Part shown: one piece after another, positions 1 to 10,400 of the stretch
Layout of the letters: each line of letters begins with the position of its first letter
How positions within the stretch are numbered: the first letter of the stretch is position 1
Origin: Maribacter orientalis
GTDB lineage: Bacteria > Bacteroidota > Bacteroidia > Flavobacteriales > Flavobacteriaceae
Length of the DNA stretch: 64,000 bases
Assembly: GCF_900109345.1 (NCBI RefSeq)
Contig: NZ_FNZN01000002.1
Coordinates: 558,001 to 622,000, forward strand
Reading direction: 5' to 3'
Notes under the pieces: generated by a model
What the model was told of the DNA's origin: nothing
Database searches by the model: none
Seen by the model: only the letters and a program-made list of their open reading frames with translations
Position numbers and translations under genes: made by a program

Positions 1-2465
1 ATGAATACGTGTTGAAATATAAAGGCCGTCTTTCAGAAGTAGCCGAATATGAAGATATCATTATTAGAGCTCAAGAAAACGGACAGTTCTTGCGTGTTAA
101 GGATGTTGCGGAAGTTGAATTGGGTGCCTTCAATTATGGCACTAAAAACGAAGGTATGGGTAAACCCGGTACCGTTCTTGGTATATTTCAAACATCTGGT
201 TCAAATGCAAATGATATTATTAATTCCATTCTGACCATCTTAAAAGATAGTAAGCAAGATTTTCCAAAAGGAATGGATTATGTGATTCCCTTTAACACTA
301 AAGATTTTTTGGATGCTTCTATCGGGCATGTAGTTCAAACCCTTATAGAAGCATTCTTATTGGTATTCATTGTAGTATTCTTATTTCTTCAAGATTTTAG
401 GTCCACTTTAATACCGGCCATTGCAGTACCCGTAGCGATTATAGGCACGTTCTTCTTTCTCTCGTTATTTGGTTACTCCATTAACATGTTAACGCTTTTC
501 GCCATGATACTGGCTATTGGTATTGTGGTAGATGATGCCATTGTAGTGGTCGAAGCGGTTCATGCCAAGATGGAAGAAGGAGCTACGAACGCAAAAACTG
601 CCACCAAATCGGCAATGTCTGAGATTTCTGGAGCCATTATATCGATTACCTTGGTTATGTCTGCCGTATTTATTCCAGTTTCTTTTATTAGTGGTTCTTC
701 CGGAGTTTTCTACCAACAATTTGGTGTCACTCTAGCGATTGCTATTCTTATTTCAGCAGTAAACGCCTTGACATTGAGTCCTGCTTTGGCAGCTCTTTTC
801 TTAAAGCCACATAATCCATCCGAAGAACAAAAAAAAGGCATTACAAAACAATTCTTTTCTGCTTTCAACACCGGTTTCAATGCTATTACCGACAAATATG
901 TTGGGTCAGTAAAATTCATCGCCAATAGAAAATGGATTACCATAGTATCACTAGTAATATTTACAGCAATAACCGTATTATTATTTAAGACAACACCTGC
1001 TGGTTTTATTCCTAATGAAGATAGGGGTCTTGTTTTTGCCGATATTAGTTTACCTCCAGGTACAACCTTAGAACAAACACAATTAACGGTAAAGAAACTT
1101 GATTCTATATATGCCTCAATGGATATCATAGAAGCTAGAATGAATATTACAGGTTTTAGCTTATTAAATAGGGTAAATGGTGGTTCTTATGCCTTCTCTG
1201 TATTAAGGCTTAAAAACTGGAGTGAAAGAACAGATCCATCACAATCTGTAGATGCAGTGGTTGGTAGTCTTTTTAGTAAAACTGCTGGTCTAAAAGATGC
1301 GAAAGCGTTCTTCTTTACACCACCTAGTGTTCAAGGGTTTGGTAACTCTACTGGTTTTGAGATGAACCTACAGAGTAAAGACGCTGATGATTGGCAGACC
1401 GTTGGCCAAACTACGAATGAGTTTTTGGCCGCATTAAACGCCAGGCCTGAAGTACAATATGCTATAACTCAATTCAACCCAAACTTTCCTCAATATGAAG
1501 TGCAGGTAGATGTGGAGAAAACTAAAACTGCGGGTTTAGCGGTTACAGATGTTTTCAGCGCAATGCAAGGGTATTATGGAGGACTGTATACTACTGACTT
1601 TAATAAATTTGGTAAGCAATACCGTGTTATGATTCAGTCAAAACCTGAAGACAGGGCAAATGAACAATCGCTTAATCATATTTTTGTGACTAACGGAAAT
1701 GGTGAATCGGTTGCTGTATCTCAGTTTGTTTCATTAAAGAAGATTTATGGACCTGAAATCGTTAGTAGATTCAACCTTTTAAGTTCAGTCAAAATTAACG
1801 GTGCCATGAACCCTGGTTACTCTACCGGTGATGCTATTAAAGCTATTGAAGAAGTTACCGCTCAGGTTTTACCTTCTAATTATACTTACGAATATTCGGG
1901 GCTTACTAAAGAAGAAAACAGTGCAGGTAGCCAAACTATCATCATATTTATACTGAGTTTGGTATTTGTTTATTTCTTATTAAGTGCTCAGTACGAGTCG
2001 TATATATTACCTTTTGCCATACTTCTTTCATTACCCGTAGGTATTGCGGGTGCTATAGCATTTATAAATTTAGCAGGACTTGAAAACAACATATACTTTC
2101 AGATTGCTTTAATAATGTTAATTGGTCTACTTTCTAAAAATGCTATTCTTATTGTGGAGTTTGCGCTTCAACGTAGAAAGCATGGTATGTCTATATTAGA
2201 ATCGGCTTTAGATGGAGCAAAAGCCCGTCTTAGACCTATTTTGATGACTTCATTTGCCTTTATTTTTGGTTTAATGCCATTGGCATTATCAACAGGTATT
2301 GGTGCGATAGGCAATAGGTCTATTGGTATGAGTGCCGTTGGTGGCATGCTAATAGGTACCATATTCGGGGTATTTGTAATACCAGCATTATATGTCATTT
2401 TCCAAACCCTACAAGAGCGCATTACCGGTGCTCCACAAGAATCTATTGAAGAATCAAAGAATTAG
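1..2465 (+). CDS. RND efflux transporter, inner-membrane pump (5' end outside window)
   Basis: AcrB-like (HAE1) proton-driven pump that would export hydrophobic compounds across the envelope with an adaptor and a TolC-type channel. The frame is open from base 3 (EYVLKYKGRL...), which aligns with about residue 235 of the second pump in this window, so roughly the first 230 residues lie upstream and the GTG at 9 is not a real start. The 818 visible residues include the TM4 relay motif GIVVDDAIVVVEAVH with both Asp residues, the loop NEDRGLVFADISLPPG, and the TM10 Lys in LLSKNAILIVEFA. The gene is followed after 7 bp by an outer-membrane factor, forming an operon. Family certain; substrate unknown. 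Confidence 0.93.
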   Translation, partial: EYVLKYKGRLSEVAEYEDIIIRAQENGQFLRVKDVAEVELGAFNYGTKNEGMGKPGTVLGIFQTSGSNANDIINSILTILKDSKQDFPKGMDYVIPFNTKDFLDASIGHVVQTLIEAFLLVFIVVFLFLQDFRSTLIPAIAVPVAIIGTFFFLSLFGYSINMLTLFAMILAIGIVVDDAIVVVEAVHAKMEEGATNAKTATKSAMSEISGAIISITLVMSAVFIPVSFISGSSGVFYQQFGVTLAIAILISAVNALTLSPALAALFLKPHNPSEEQKKGITKQFFSAFNTGFNAITDKYVGSVKFIANRKWITIVSLVIFTAITVLLFKTTPAGFIPNEDRGLVFADISLPPGTTLEQTQLTVKKLDSIYASMDIIEARMNITGFSLLNRVNGGSYAFSVLRLKNWSERTDPSQSVDAVVGSLFSKTAGLKDAKAFFFTPPSVQGFGNSTGFEMNLQSKDADDWQTVGQTTNEFLAALNARPEVQYAITQFNPNFPQYEVQVDVEKTKTAGLAVTDVFSAMQGYYGGLYTTDFNKFGKQYRVMIQSKPEDRANEQSLNHIFVTNGNGESVAVSQFVSLKKIYGPEIVSRFNLLSSVKINGAMNPGYSTGDAIKAIEEVTAQVLPSNYTYEYSGLTKEENSAGSQTIIIFILSLVFVYFLLSAQYESYILPFAILLSLPVGIAGAIAFINLAGLENNIYFQIALIMLIGLLSKNAILIVEFALQRRKHGMSILESALDGAKARLRPILMTSFAFIFGLMPLALSTGIGAIGNRSIGMSAVGGMLIGTIFGVFVIPALYVIFQTLQERITGAPQESIEESKN

Positions 2466-2472
2466 AGAAATC

Positions 2473-3876
2473 ATGAACAAATTAGTAACTAATAAACTTA
2501 TATTGGTAGCCCTAATTCCGCTTTTGCTGTCTTCTTGTTTTACAGCAAAGACATATGAGCGACCAGAATTAGAAATTGAAAATCTGTATAGAACCGATAA
2601 TTTACCACAAGACAGTGTGTCTTTTGCATCAGTTTCCTATAAAGACCTTTTTACTGATTCCCATTTAAAAACGTATATACAAAAGGGACTTGACAATAAC
2701 CTAGATATTCGCATCGCCCTACAAAGTATTGCAGCTGCCGAGGCATATGTTAAACAGGGTAAAGCAGGATATATACCTACCATAAATGGTGCGGCTACCG
2801 CAACAAGAACGGCGAGAACTAGTGAAAATGGACAATTTGGAAATTTTTTCACACAGCCTTTTAATCAATATGAAACTTCAGGAACTGTTTCTTGGGAAGC
2901 TGATATTTGGGGTAAAATTAGAAGTACTAAACGTGCTAGTGATGCAAGCTACCTTAAAACTGTAGCGGCTCACAAAGCTGTAAAAACTAGTCTTGTGGCA
3001 CAAATTGCCATAACGTACTATCAAATATTGGCCTTAGACCAACAGATTACGGTAACTGAGGAAACTATAGAAAATCGTTCTAAAAGTGTAGAGACTATTA
3101 TAGCTCTTAAAGAAGCTGGGCAAGCGAACCAGGTTGGTGTAGACCAAACTGCCGCACAACTTTATAGTGCGCAAGGTCAATTATTAGACCTTAAAAACTC
3201 ATTGTATCAAACAGAGAACACCTTTAGTATTTTATTAGGTGAGCAACCGCAGTCATATTCACGTAGCACGCTAAATGAGCAGTCATTGGCAAATGAAATG
3301 AAACTTGGTGTACCAGCACTTTTACTTCGGAACAGACCAGATATCATGCAAGCGGAGTATAGCTTAGTCAATAGTTTTGAAATGACCAATGTTGCAAGAA
3401 GTAACTTTTACCCATCTATTAAACTTTCGGCACAAGGCGGACTTCAAAGTTTGGAGCTTGAAAATTGGTTAGATTCGAGCTCTATTTTCGCTAATCTCGT
3501 AGGCGGACTTACACAACCCATTTTAAATGGCAGAAAGATAAGAACAACCTATGAAGTAGCTAAAGTACAACAAGAGCAATCTTTATTAAGTTTTAAAAAA
3601 GCGCTTTTAACCGCTGGAAAAGAAGTGTCTGAAGCTTTATATGATTACAACAATTCTGTTGAAAAGGAAGTTTTTGTATCCAAACAGGTGGCAGCCTTAA
3701 AAAGAGCTGAAAGTAATTCTGAAGAATTATTGAACAATGGATACCTAACGTATTTAGACCTTTTAACCGCTAGAGAAAATTCCTTAAATGCAGAACTTAA
3801 CTTGATTAACAACAAATTCACACAATTGTCTGCTACCGTAGAACTATATCGTTCTCTTGGAGGTGGATGGCAATAG
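2473..3876 (+). CDS. Outer-membrane efflux lipoprotein (TolC/NodT family)
   Basis: Outer-membrane channel partner of the upstream RND pump. The start was taken at the ATG at 2473, because it gives a lipoprotein signal peptide (MNKLVTNK..., lipobox LLSSC, Cys about residue 22); an earlier in-frame start would lie inside the pump gene. The ~467-residue protein has the two-fold repeated OEP organisation, with the conserved LLLRNRPDIMQAEYSL element and a terminal SLGGGWQ typical of NodT-type factors. It starts 7 bp after the pump stop codon and is followed by a terminator hairpin, so it closes the operon. Role is clear from family and context; the drug or metabolite exported is not. Confidence 0.93.
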   Translation: MNKLVTNKLILVALIPLLLSSCFTAKTYERPELEIENLYRTDNLPQDSVSFASVSYKDLFTDSHLKTYIQKGLDNNLDIRIALQSIAAAEAYVKQGKAGYIPTINGAATATRTARTSENGQFGNFFTQPFNQYETSGTVSWEADIWGKIRSTKRASDASYLKTVAAHKAVKTSLVAQIAITYYQILALDQQITVTEETIENRSKSVETIIALKEAGQANQVGVDQTAAQLYSAQGQLLDLKNSLYQTENTFSILLGEQPQSYSRSTLNEQSLANEMKLGVPALLLRNRPDIMQAEYSLVNSFEMTNVARSNFYPSIKLSAQGGLQSLELENWLDSSSIFANLVGGLTQPILNGRKIRTTYEVAKVQQEQSLLSFKKALLTAGKEVSEALYDYNNSVEKEVFVSKQVAALKRAESNSEELLNNGYLTYLDLLTARENSLNAELNLINNKFTQLSATVELYRSLGGGWQ

Positions 3877-3917
3877 AGATTTGTAAACGATACCTGCAGG
3901 GAAAAGCTTGAATTTAT

Positions 3918-3967
3918 AAAGGGTAAGACTAAAAAGAAGTAAAAAGCTTAAGCCTTACCCTTTTTTA
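3918..3967 (+). terminator. Rho-independent terminator of the first efflux operon
   Basis: Inverted repeat AAGGGTAAG / CTTACCCTT with a long A-rich loop of about 25 nt, followed by a run of T, 42 bases after the stop of the outer-membrane factor. The long loop makes it less canonical than the other terminators here. Confidence 0.6.
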
Positions 3968-4035
3968 GTAAATGACTAACCAAAGTGCAATAAATTAAGA
4001 TTAAGTATACTGTGAAAACACGACAAATTAATTGT

Positions 4036-4503
4036 CTACCATGCCTTAAAAGGCTTTATACTTAATTGAGAGTTGTAATATTTAACCTCGCCTGTAACTT
4101 CCTCGCCTAACCAATCAGGTTTTTGAAACCTTTCATTTTCAGAATTCAATTCTATTTCAGCTACAGTTAATCCTTCATTATCACCATAAAATTCATCAAC
4201 CTCATACACATGATTTCCTAAGACAATTTCATATCTGCATTTCTCAAGAATTCCTTTATCACATAACTCAAGCAAATTATCGGCGTCTTCTACAGAAATC
4301 TCTTTTTCCCATTCAAATCTAGACGTACCCGCTTCATTAGATTTTCCTTTTACGGTGATGAATCCTACATCACCTTTTATTCTTATTCTAACCGTTCTGT
4401 TGGCGTCGGTATTTAAAAACCCTTGAACTATTCGTGTTTTAGACCTTGCCAAAGATTTATAAGAATCTGATTTTACCAAAAATTTACGCTCAATTTCTAT
4501 CAT
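4036..4503 (-). CDS. CYTH domain protein (triphosphate tunnel metalloenzyme fold)
   Basis: Member of the CYTH/TTM superfamily, which binds triphosphorylated substrates in a beta-barrel tunnel; bacterial members act as tripolyphosphatases or adenylate cyclases. The diagnostic EIERKFLV motif (ExExK) is at residues 3-10, followed by the basic/acidic strand pattern (RTVRIRIKGDVGFITVKGK, FEWEKEI, YEVDEF, LTVAEIELNSE). The start was placed at the ATG at 4503, because MIEIERKFLV is the usual N-terminus; the longer frame would overlap the dinB promoter. It is divergent from dinB. About 155 residues is the normal length for this compact bacterial group. The exact substrate cannot be read from sequence. 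Confidence 0.88.
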   Translation of the reverse strand: MIEIERKFLVKSDSYKSLARSKTRIVQGFLNTDANRTVRIRIKGDVGFITVKGKSNEAGTSRFEWEKEISVEDADNLLELCDKGILEKCRYEIVLGNHVYEVDEFYGDNEGLTVAEIELNSENERFQKPDWLGEEVTGEVKYYNSQLSIKPFKAW

Positions 4504-4544
4504 ATGATTAGATGCATCTACTATCCTTAAACTAAGATAAGTCT

Positions 4545-4552
4545 TAAATTTG
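4545..4552 (+). promoter_or_regulatory. Putative -7 promoter element for dinB
   Basis: TAAATTTG matches the Bacteroidota -7 consensus TAnnTTTG. No TTG lies 19-20 bp upstream. Transcription would begin within a few bases of the ATG at 4556, so either the message is nearly leaderless or the ATG at 4568 is used. Confidence 0.4.
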
Positions 4553-4555
4553 CTT

Positions 4556-5659
4556 ATGCCCAATGAAATGCCTTTACGGAAAATTATCCACGTCGACATG
4601 GATGCATTTTATGCATCGGTTGAAGAATTGGACAATCCTGATTTAAAAGGGAAGCCATTGGCTGTTGGAGGCAGCGAAAAGAGAGGTGTTGTTTCTGCTG
4701 CAAACTACGAAGCTCGTAAATTCGGAGTGCGAAGTGCCATGAGTGGTTATATTGCTAAAAAAAACTGTCCCCATATTACTTTTGTAAAACCAAGATTTGA
4801 GCGTTATAAAGAGATATCTAAAAAAATTAGGTCTATCTTTTTCGAGTATACTGATTTAGTCGAACCTTTATCTCTTGATGAAGCTTACCTAGATGTTACA
4901 ATAAATAAAAAAGGAAATCCTTCGGCTACCCTATTAGCAACTGAAATTCGGCAACGCATTCTGGAAGAAACAGGGTTAAATGCATCCGCAGGAATATCTA
5001 TCAATAAATTCATTGCTAAAGTAGCTAGTGATATTAATAAGCCCAATGGACAAAAAACAGTAAACCCTGAAGAAGTAGCTTCATTTTTAGAAGCTCTTGA
5101 TATTCGAAAATTTTATGGTGTGGGTAAGGTTACTGCCGAAAAAATGTATCAATTAGGTATTTTTACGGGTAATGACCTTAAGAGTAAACCTATTGAATTC
5201 TTAACAGAAAAATTCGGGAAGACTGGCAGCTACTATTATAATGTGGTTAGAGGAATTCATACAAGTGAGGTTAAACCTCATCGTATTCCGAAATCTGTAG
5301 GTGCAGAACGAACATTCAATGAAAACTTAAGTAGTGAGATTTTCATGTTAGAGCGTTTAGAACATATAGCTGAAGAGCTAGAACGCAGACTTAAAAAAGC
5401 TGCTATTGCTGGTAAAACTATTACGCTTAAAATAAAATATAGTGATTTCACCCTAAACACTAGAAGCAAAACTATACCTTATTTTATTGCTGATAAAACG
5501 CTAATATTAGAAACTTCAAAAGAATTATTGTATCAAGAAGAGTTGCAAAACTCAGTTCGCCTATTGGGTATTTCGCTTTCTAACTTAAATACTGATAATA
5601 AGGCTATTAAAAATATTGATGATAAATCAATATTGGTGCAATTAAAGTTCGATTTCTGA
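4556..5659 (+). CDS. dinB: DNA polymerase IV (Y family)
   Basis: Error-prone translesion DNA polymerase that bypasses damaged bases. The catalytic HVDMDAFYASVEE motif is at about residues 12-24, and SLDEAYLDVT, carrying the second acidic pair, at about 107-116. Helix-hairpin-helix (FYGVGKVTAEKMYQLGI) and little-finger regions follow. Length about 367 is normal. The start is ATG 4556 or ATG 4568 (MPLRKIIHVD); both keep the catalytic core, and the -7 element at 4545-4552 leaves little room for a leader. It is divergent from the CYTH gene. I see no LexA-type operator. Confidence 0.96.
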   Translation: MPNEMPLRKIIHVDMDAFYASVEELDNPDLKGKPLAVGGSEKRGVVSAANYEARKFGVRSAMSGYIAKKNCPHITFVKPRFERYKEISKKIRSIFFEYTDLVEPLSLDEAYLDVTINKKGNPSATLLATEIRQRILEETGLNASAGISINKFIAKVASDINKPNGQKTVNPEEVASFLEALDIRKFYGVGKVTAEKMYQLGIFTGNDLKSKPIEFLTEKFGKTGSYYYNVVRGIHTSEVKPHRIPKSVGAERTFNENLSSEIFMLERLEHIAEELERRLKKAAIAGKTITLKIKYSDFTLNTRSKTIPYFIADKTLILETSKELLYQEELQNSVRLLGISLSNLNTDNKAIKNIDDKSILVQLKFDF

Positions 5660-5728
5660 GTATTCAACCCTCAATTGACCACTTTTATCTAAAAATTATA
5701 AATGTTAACAAAAATTAACTGCATTTAC

Positions 5729-5759
5729 TTGTACAAACCATTTCACTAGAATAATTTTG
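5729..5759 (+). promoter_or_regulatory. Bacteroidota sigma-A promoter
   Basis: TTG at 5729-5731, a 20-bp spacer, then TAATTTTG at 5752-5759: a full match to the TTG / TAnnTTTG pattern. The expected transcription start is only a few bases before the ATG at 5769. It supports the reality of the small gene that follows and probably drives the second efflux operon as well. Confidence 0.7.
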
Positions 5760-5768
5760 TACCCTTAA

Positions 5769-6197
5769 ATGAAAAAGAGTTTTTTAAAGTTTCTTCTTTC
5801 TATTTGTATACTTTTATCTAGTGTATACAGCCCTCTATTTGCTAACATCAATTCAGGGGAAAATTCATTATATACTATTGAACAACAGTTCGCTATATCA
5901 ACACATTCAAACCTGTTAAATAGTGTTCGAAATCAGAATGCCACAATTAAAGGCTCCTTTGATAATGCCGATAAGGTTTTAGAAATAGATGCTACTGAAA
6001 TTGAGGAAGAAGAAGAAAATGAACATTCTTTTATCAAAAAAGGAGGAGAGTTTTATTACACCTCAACAACATTCTATCTTTTATCTCTATTATTTCTATT
6101 TAGTTTCTTCACGAATAACAATAGATTTCAAAGGCTATTTACTCATTTTTCTTATATAAATAGGCGCTTCGTTTTATTTCAAGTATTTAGATTATAA
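5769..6197 (+). CDS. Small secreted/membrane protein of unknown function upstream of efflux operon
   Basis: No family recognised. The 142-residue product has an N-terminal signal peptide (KKSFLKFLLSICILLSS..., likely cleaved after LFA, about residue 26), a polar segment containing the acidic stretch EIEEEEENEHS (about 78-88), and one hydrophobic helix (FYLLSLLFLFSFF, about 100-113). A short basic, aromatic tail follows (RFQRLFTHFSYINRRFVLF). It would sit in the inner membrane with an acidic periplasmic stretch. A good promoter lies just upstream, and the adaptor gene of the second RND pump begins 137 bp downstream, so a leader or accessory role for the pump is possible but unproven. Confidence 0.65.
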   Translation: MKKSFLKFLLSICILLSSVYSPLFANINSGENSLYTIEQQFAISTHSNLLNSVRNQNATIKGSFDNADKVLEIDATEIEEEEENEHSFIKKGGEFYYTSTTFYLLSLLFLFSFFTNNNRFQRLFTHFSYINRRFVLFQVFRL

Positions 6198-6204
6198 TTT
6201 TTTC

Positions 6205-6292
6205 GGGCAATTTTTTATTGTCCAAAGTACCACTTCATTTGGACTTGTTAGATCTGAAATTCTAAAGTCCTAAAATTTATGCGTTTTCGCAT
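6205..6292 (+). other. Three consecutive hairpins in the leader of the efflux adaptor gene
   Basis: GGGCAAT/ATTGTCC (6205-6223), GGACTT/AAGTCC extended by TTT/AAA across a bulged T (6238-6274), and ATGCG-TTTT-CGCAT (6279-6292) lie in series between the small protein gene and the adaptor ATG at 6335. None is followed by a clean long T run, so they look more like leader structure or processing sites than a simple terminator. Confidence 0.4.
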
Positions 6293-6334
6293 TTCTATAA
6301 ACTTATAGTACCAATCTATTTTAATTTAAAAATT

Positions 6335-7420
6335 ATGACCAAGAGAACTCTCCTGTTCGCCTCAGTGTGTGCCTTGTTTTTATATACAAGCTGCGAATCA
6401 AAAAAAGAGAAAAAGGAAGAACACGCCAAATTTCTAGTTACAAGTCCTATCAAAAAGGATACATCAATTACAAAAGATTATGTAAGCCAAATACACTCTA
6501 TTCGGCATATTGAAGTAAGGGCTCTTGAACGGGGCTATTTAAAACAAATTCATGTTGATGAAGGCCAATACGTTAAAAAGGGCCAGCAGATGTTCAACAT
6601 TATGCCCAACATTTATGAGGCGGATTTACAAAAAGCAAGAGCAGAAGCAAAAGTTGCAGAAATTGAGCTACAAAATACTCAGTTATTATTAGATGGCAAT
6701 GTTGTATCAAAAAATGAGTTGGCTATGGCCAAAGCAAGTTTTGACAAAGCGAATGCAGAGGTTACCTTAGCACAGACCCATTTAGGATTTACAAATATTC
6801 GTGCTCCATTTGATGGTATTATGGACCACTTGCATGTACGAGAAGGGAGCCTTTTAGATGAGGGTGAATTATTGACCACCTTATCAGACAACTCACAAAT
6901 GTGGGTTTATTTCAATGTACCAGAAGCTGAGTACTTAGATTATATTATTAGTACTGACAAAGACACCAAAAAGGAAGTTGGTCTGTTAATGGCCAACAAT
7001 AAGCCATTTAATCAAGTGGGTATTGTTGAAACTATAGAAGGTGAATTCAACAATGCAACAGGTAACATCGCGTTCAGGGCAACTTTTCCTAATCCTGATA
7101 AAATACTAAGACACGGTGAAACTGGCAGTATTCTTATGACGATTCCTTTAAAAGACGCATTGATTATTCCGCAAAAGGCAACTTTCGAGATCTTAGATAA
7201 AAAATTCGTGTTTGTTGTTGATCAAGACAATGTCGTAAAACAACGTGAAATCTTCATTGGTGCTGAAATGTCCAACTTATTTGTTGTAACCAAAGGCCTA
7301 ACTGAAAAGGATAGAATTATTCTTGACGGTATACGTATGGTAAAAGATAATCAAAAGATAGAATCTGAGTTTGTATCACCTAAGAAAGTGCTGTCAAGTT
7401 TAGACCTATACACAGAATAA
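6335..7420 (+). CDS. RND efflux periplasmic adaptor (HlyD/AcrA family lipoprotein)
   Basis: Membrane fusion protein linking the inner-membrane pump to the outer-membrane channel. Signal peptide with lipobox LYTSC (Cys about residue 20) predicts a lipid-anchored periplasmic protein. The lipoyl half-motifs flank a short coiled coil: VRALERGYLKQIHVDEGQYVKKGQ, then the helical region ADLQKARAEAKVAEIELQNTQLL, then FTNIRAPFDGIMDHLHVREGSLLDEG; beta-barrel and membrane-proximal domains follow. 361 residues is normal. First gene of the adaptor-pump-channel operon; the pump starts 22 bp after its stop. Confidence 0.94.
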   Translation: MTKRTLLFASVCALFLYTSCESKKEKKEEHAKFLVTSPIKKDTSITKDYVSQIHSIRHIEVRALERGYLKQIHVDEGQYVKKGQQMFNIMPNIYEADLQKARAEAKVAEIELQNTQLLLDGNVVSKNELAMAKASFDKANAEVTLAQTHLGFTNIRAPFDGIMDHLHVREGSLLDEGELLTTLSDNSQMWVYFNVPEAEYLDYIISTDKDTKKEVGLLMANNKPFNQVGIVETIEGEFNNATGNIAFRATFPNPDKILRHGETGSILMTIPLKDALIIPQKATFEILDKKFVFVVDQDNVVKQREIFIGAEMSNLFVVTKGLTEKDRIILDGIRMVKDNQKIESEFVSPKKVLSSLDLYTE

Positions 7421-7442
7421 CAATATCCAAATACATTAAGAT

Positions 7443-10400
7443 ATGTTCAAAAGATTTATACATAGACCCGTCTTGGCTATTGTTATTTCGGTAATTATAG
7501 TTTTTACAGGGTTATTGGCAATCAAACAATTACCAATATCCCAGTTCCCTGAAATTGCACCTACAACGGTGAATATTTTCATCGCTTATCCGGGTGCAAG
7601 TGCAGACGTGCTAATTAATTCAACAATTATTCCCTTAGAAACCGCTATTAACGGTGTACAAGGAATGCGATATGTTGCTTCAGATGCTACAAGTGCTGGA
7701 GAAGGAACCTTACGTATCATTTTTGAACCCGGTACGGACCCTAACCAAGCGGTAGTAAGGGTAAAGACCAGGGTAGATCAAGTGATGCCCAACTTACCCG
7801 AGTTGGTTCAGATGGAAGGCGTAGTAATTACCCCTGTACAGCCCAGTATGTTAATGTACGTAAACCTCTACAGTAACAATGAGGACGACAACGAATTGTT
7901 TTTGTATAACTACGCTTATACCAAAATTGTTCCAGAAATACAACGTATCAATGGTATTGCAAGTGCCCAAATATTAGGAAGCCGAAAATATGCCATGCGT
8001 GTTTGGCTAAAACCTGACCGTATGCGTGCTTATAATGTTTCTGCCGAAGAAGTGATGGAAGCTATGCAAGAACAAAGCATAATCGCCAGACCAGGTAGAT
8101 TGGGTGGTAGTTCTGGTAAAAAATCGCAATCATTAGAATATGTACTTACCTATGAAGGGCGATACAATGAGCCTGAACAGTATGAAAACATTATCGTTAG
8201 AGCGAATGAAGAAGGTGAAATTCTAAAGTTGAAAGATGTAGCAGATGTTGAATTGGGTAGTGAATTCTTTGATATTTACTCCAATTTAGATGGGCATCCT
8301 TCTGCATCTATGATTCTAAAGCAGACTGTAGGTAGTAATGGTAAAGATGTTATCGATGCGGTAAAAGTTAAATTAGAAGAACTAAAAGTAGATCTTCCTC
8401 CTGGTTTAGAATATCAAGTAAGTTATGATGTATCGAACTTTTTAGATGCCTCTATCGATAAGGTATTACACACACTTAGAGATGCATTTATTCTTGTGGC
8501 CATAGTTGTATTTCTTTTTTTAGGAGATTGGCGTTCTACGTTAATACCTATTATAGCGGTACCCGTTTCTTTAATCGGATCATTCTTTGTAATGCAAATG
8601 TTCGGGTTATCAATTAACCTAATTACCCTATTCGCATTGGTATTGGCTATTGGTATTGTTGTAGATAACGCAATTGTAGTCGTAGAGGCCGTTCATGTAA
8701 AAATGGAAGAAGAAAACCTATCACCATACAAAGCCTCATCAGAAGTTTTGGGTGAAATTGGTGGTGCCATTGTCGCAATAACCTTGGTAATGGTTTCGGT
8801 ATTTATTCCTATTTCATTTATGTCTGGTCCTGTTGGGGTTTTCTATAGGCAGTTTTCTATAACTATGGCAGGATCAATTGTAATTTCGGCTATAGTTGCC
8901 TTGACCCTTACCCCTGTTCTTTGTGCTATGATGTTGAAAAACAATCATGGTAAGCCAAAACGTAAATCTCCAATTGATAAATTCATTGACTGGTTTAACA
9001 AGGGATTTGAGCGACTTACAGGAAGTTATGTAAAGCTTTTAAATAAAATTGTTGCAAGAAGAATGGTAACCTTTGGTCTTCTCATCGCTTTCTGCGCAGC
9101 CATATTTTTTACCAATGAATCACTTCCTGCTGGGTTTATACCCAATGAAGATCAAGGTATGATCTATGCAATTATTCAAACACCACCAGGCGCAACTTTA
9201 GAGCGTACTAATGATGTTGCTAGAAAATTGCAGGAAATATGCGAAGAAATGGAAGGTGTGGAATCAGTTTCCTCATTGGCCGGTTATGAAATCATGACAG
9301 AAGGTAGAGGTTCAAATGCTGGTACTTGTTTAATCAACTTGAAACCATGGGGCGAACGTGAACACTCTGTACACGAAATAATGGAAGAGCTTGAAGAGGA
9401 AACAAAAGATTTAGGCGCTGTAATCGAATATTTTGAACCTCCTGCAGTACCTGGTTTTGGTTCTTCTGGCGGATTTTCTATGCGTTTACTAGATAAAACC
9501 GAGAACACCGACTATCATGTATTCGAAAAAATTAATAACGATTTCATGAAAGCTCTAGGCGAGCGCGAAGAATTAACAGGATTATTTACTTTTTACTCTG
9601 CTAATTATCCTCAATACGAATTGAAAATCAACAATAAGATTGCCATGCAAAAAGGTGTTAGCATCGGCAAGGCAATGGAAAATCTAAATATTTTAATAGG
9701 TAGTACCTATGAACAAGGTTTTATTCGTTTTGGTAGATTCTTTAAAGTGTATACGCAGGCTGCACCTGAATACAGAGCATTGCCTTCAGATTTAGAAAAA
9801 TTGTTCGTAAAGAATGAAGAAGGTGAAATGGTGCCTTATTCCGCATTCATGTCTTTGGAGAAGAAACTTGGCCCTAATGAGATTACCAGATATAACCTTT
9901 ATAATTCTGCTGCTATTAACGGTCTACCAGCTAAGGGTTTCACAACTGGTAATGCCATTAACGCTATTAAAGAAGTAGCCAAAGAAACCTTACCTAGAGG
10001 TTATGATATTGCTTGGGAAGGTTTATCGTATGACGAGGCCAACAGAGGTAGCGAATCATTATACATTTTTATCGTGGTATTAATTTTCGTTTATTTCGTG
10101 CTTGCTGCTCAATACGAAAGCTTTCTACTACCATTCGCTGTAATACTTTCTTTACCAGCTGGTATATTTGGCTCATTCTTACTCTTAAAAATGACCGGAT
10201 TGGCTAACGACGTTTATGCCCAAATTGGAGTAATTATGCTCGTAGGTCTTTTAGGTAAAAATGCGGTTTTAATTGTAGAGTTTGCGGTTCAAAAACAAAG
10301 ACAAGGAGCAACTGTTTTAGAAGCTGCAATAGAAGGTTCTAGAGCAAGGTTTAGGCCAATTTTAATGACATCGTTTGCATTTATAGCAGGGTTAATCCCT

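Noticed and set aside
4504-4599. Longer N-terminus for the CYTH protein
   Set aside because: The extension overlaps the dinB start and precedes the canonical MIEIERKFLV opening.
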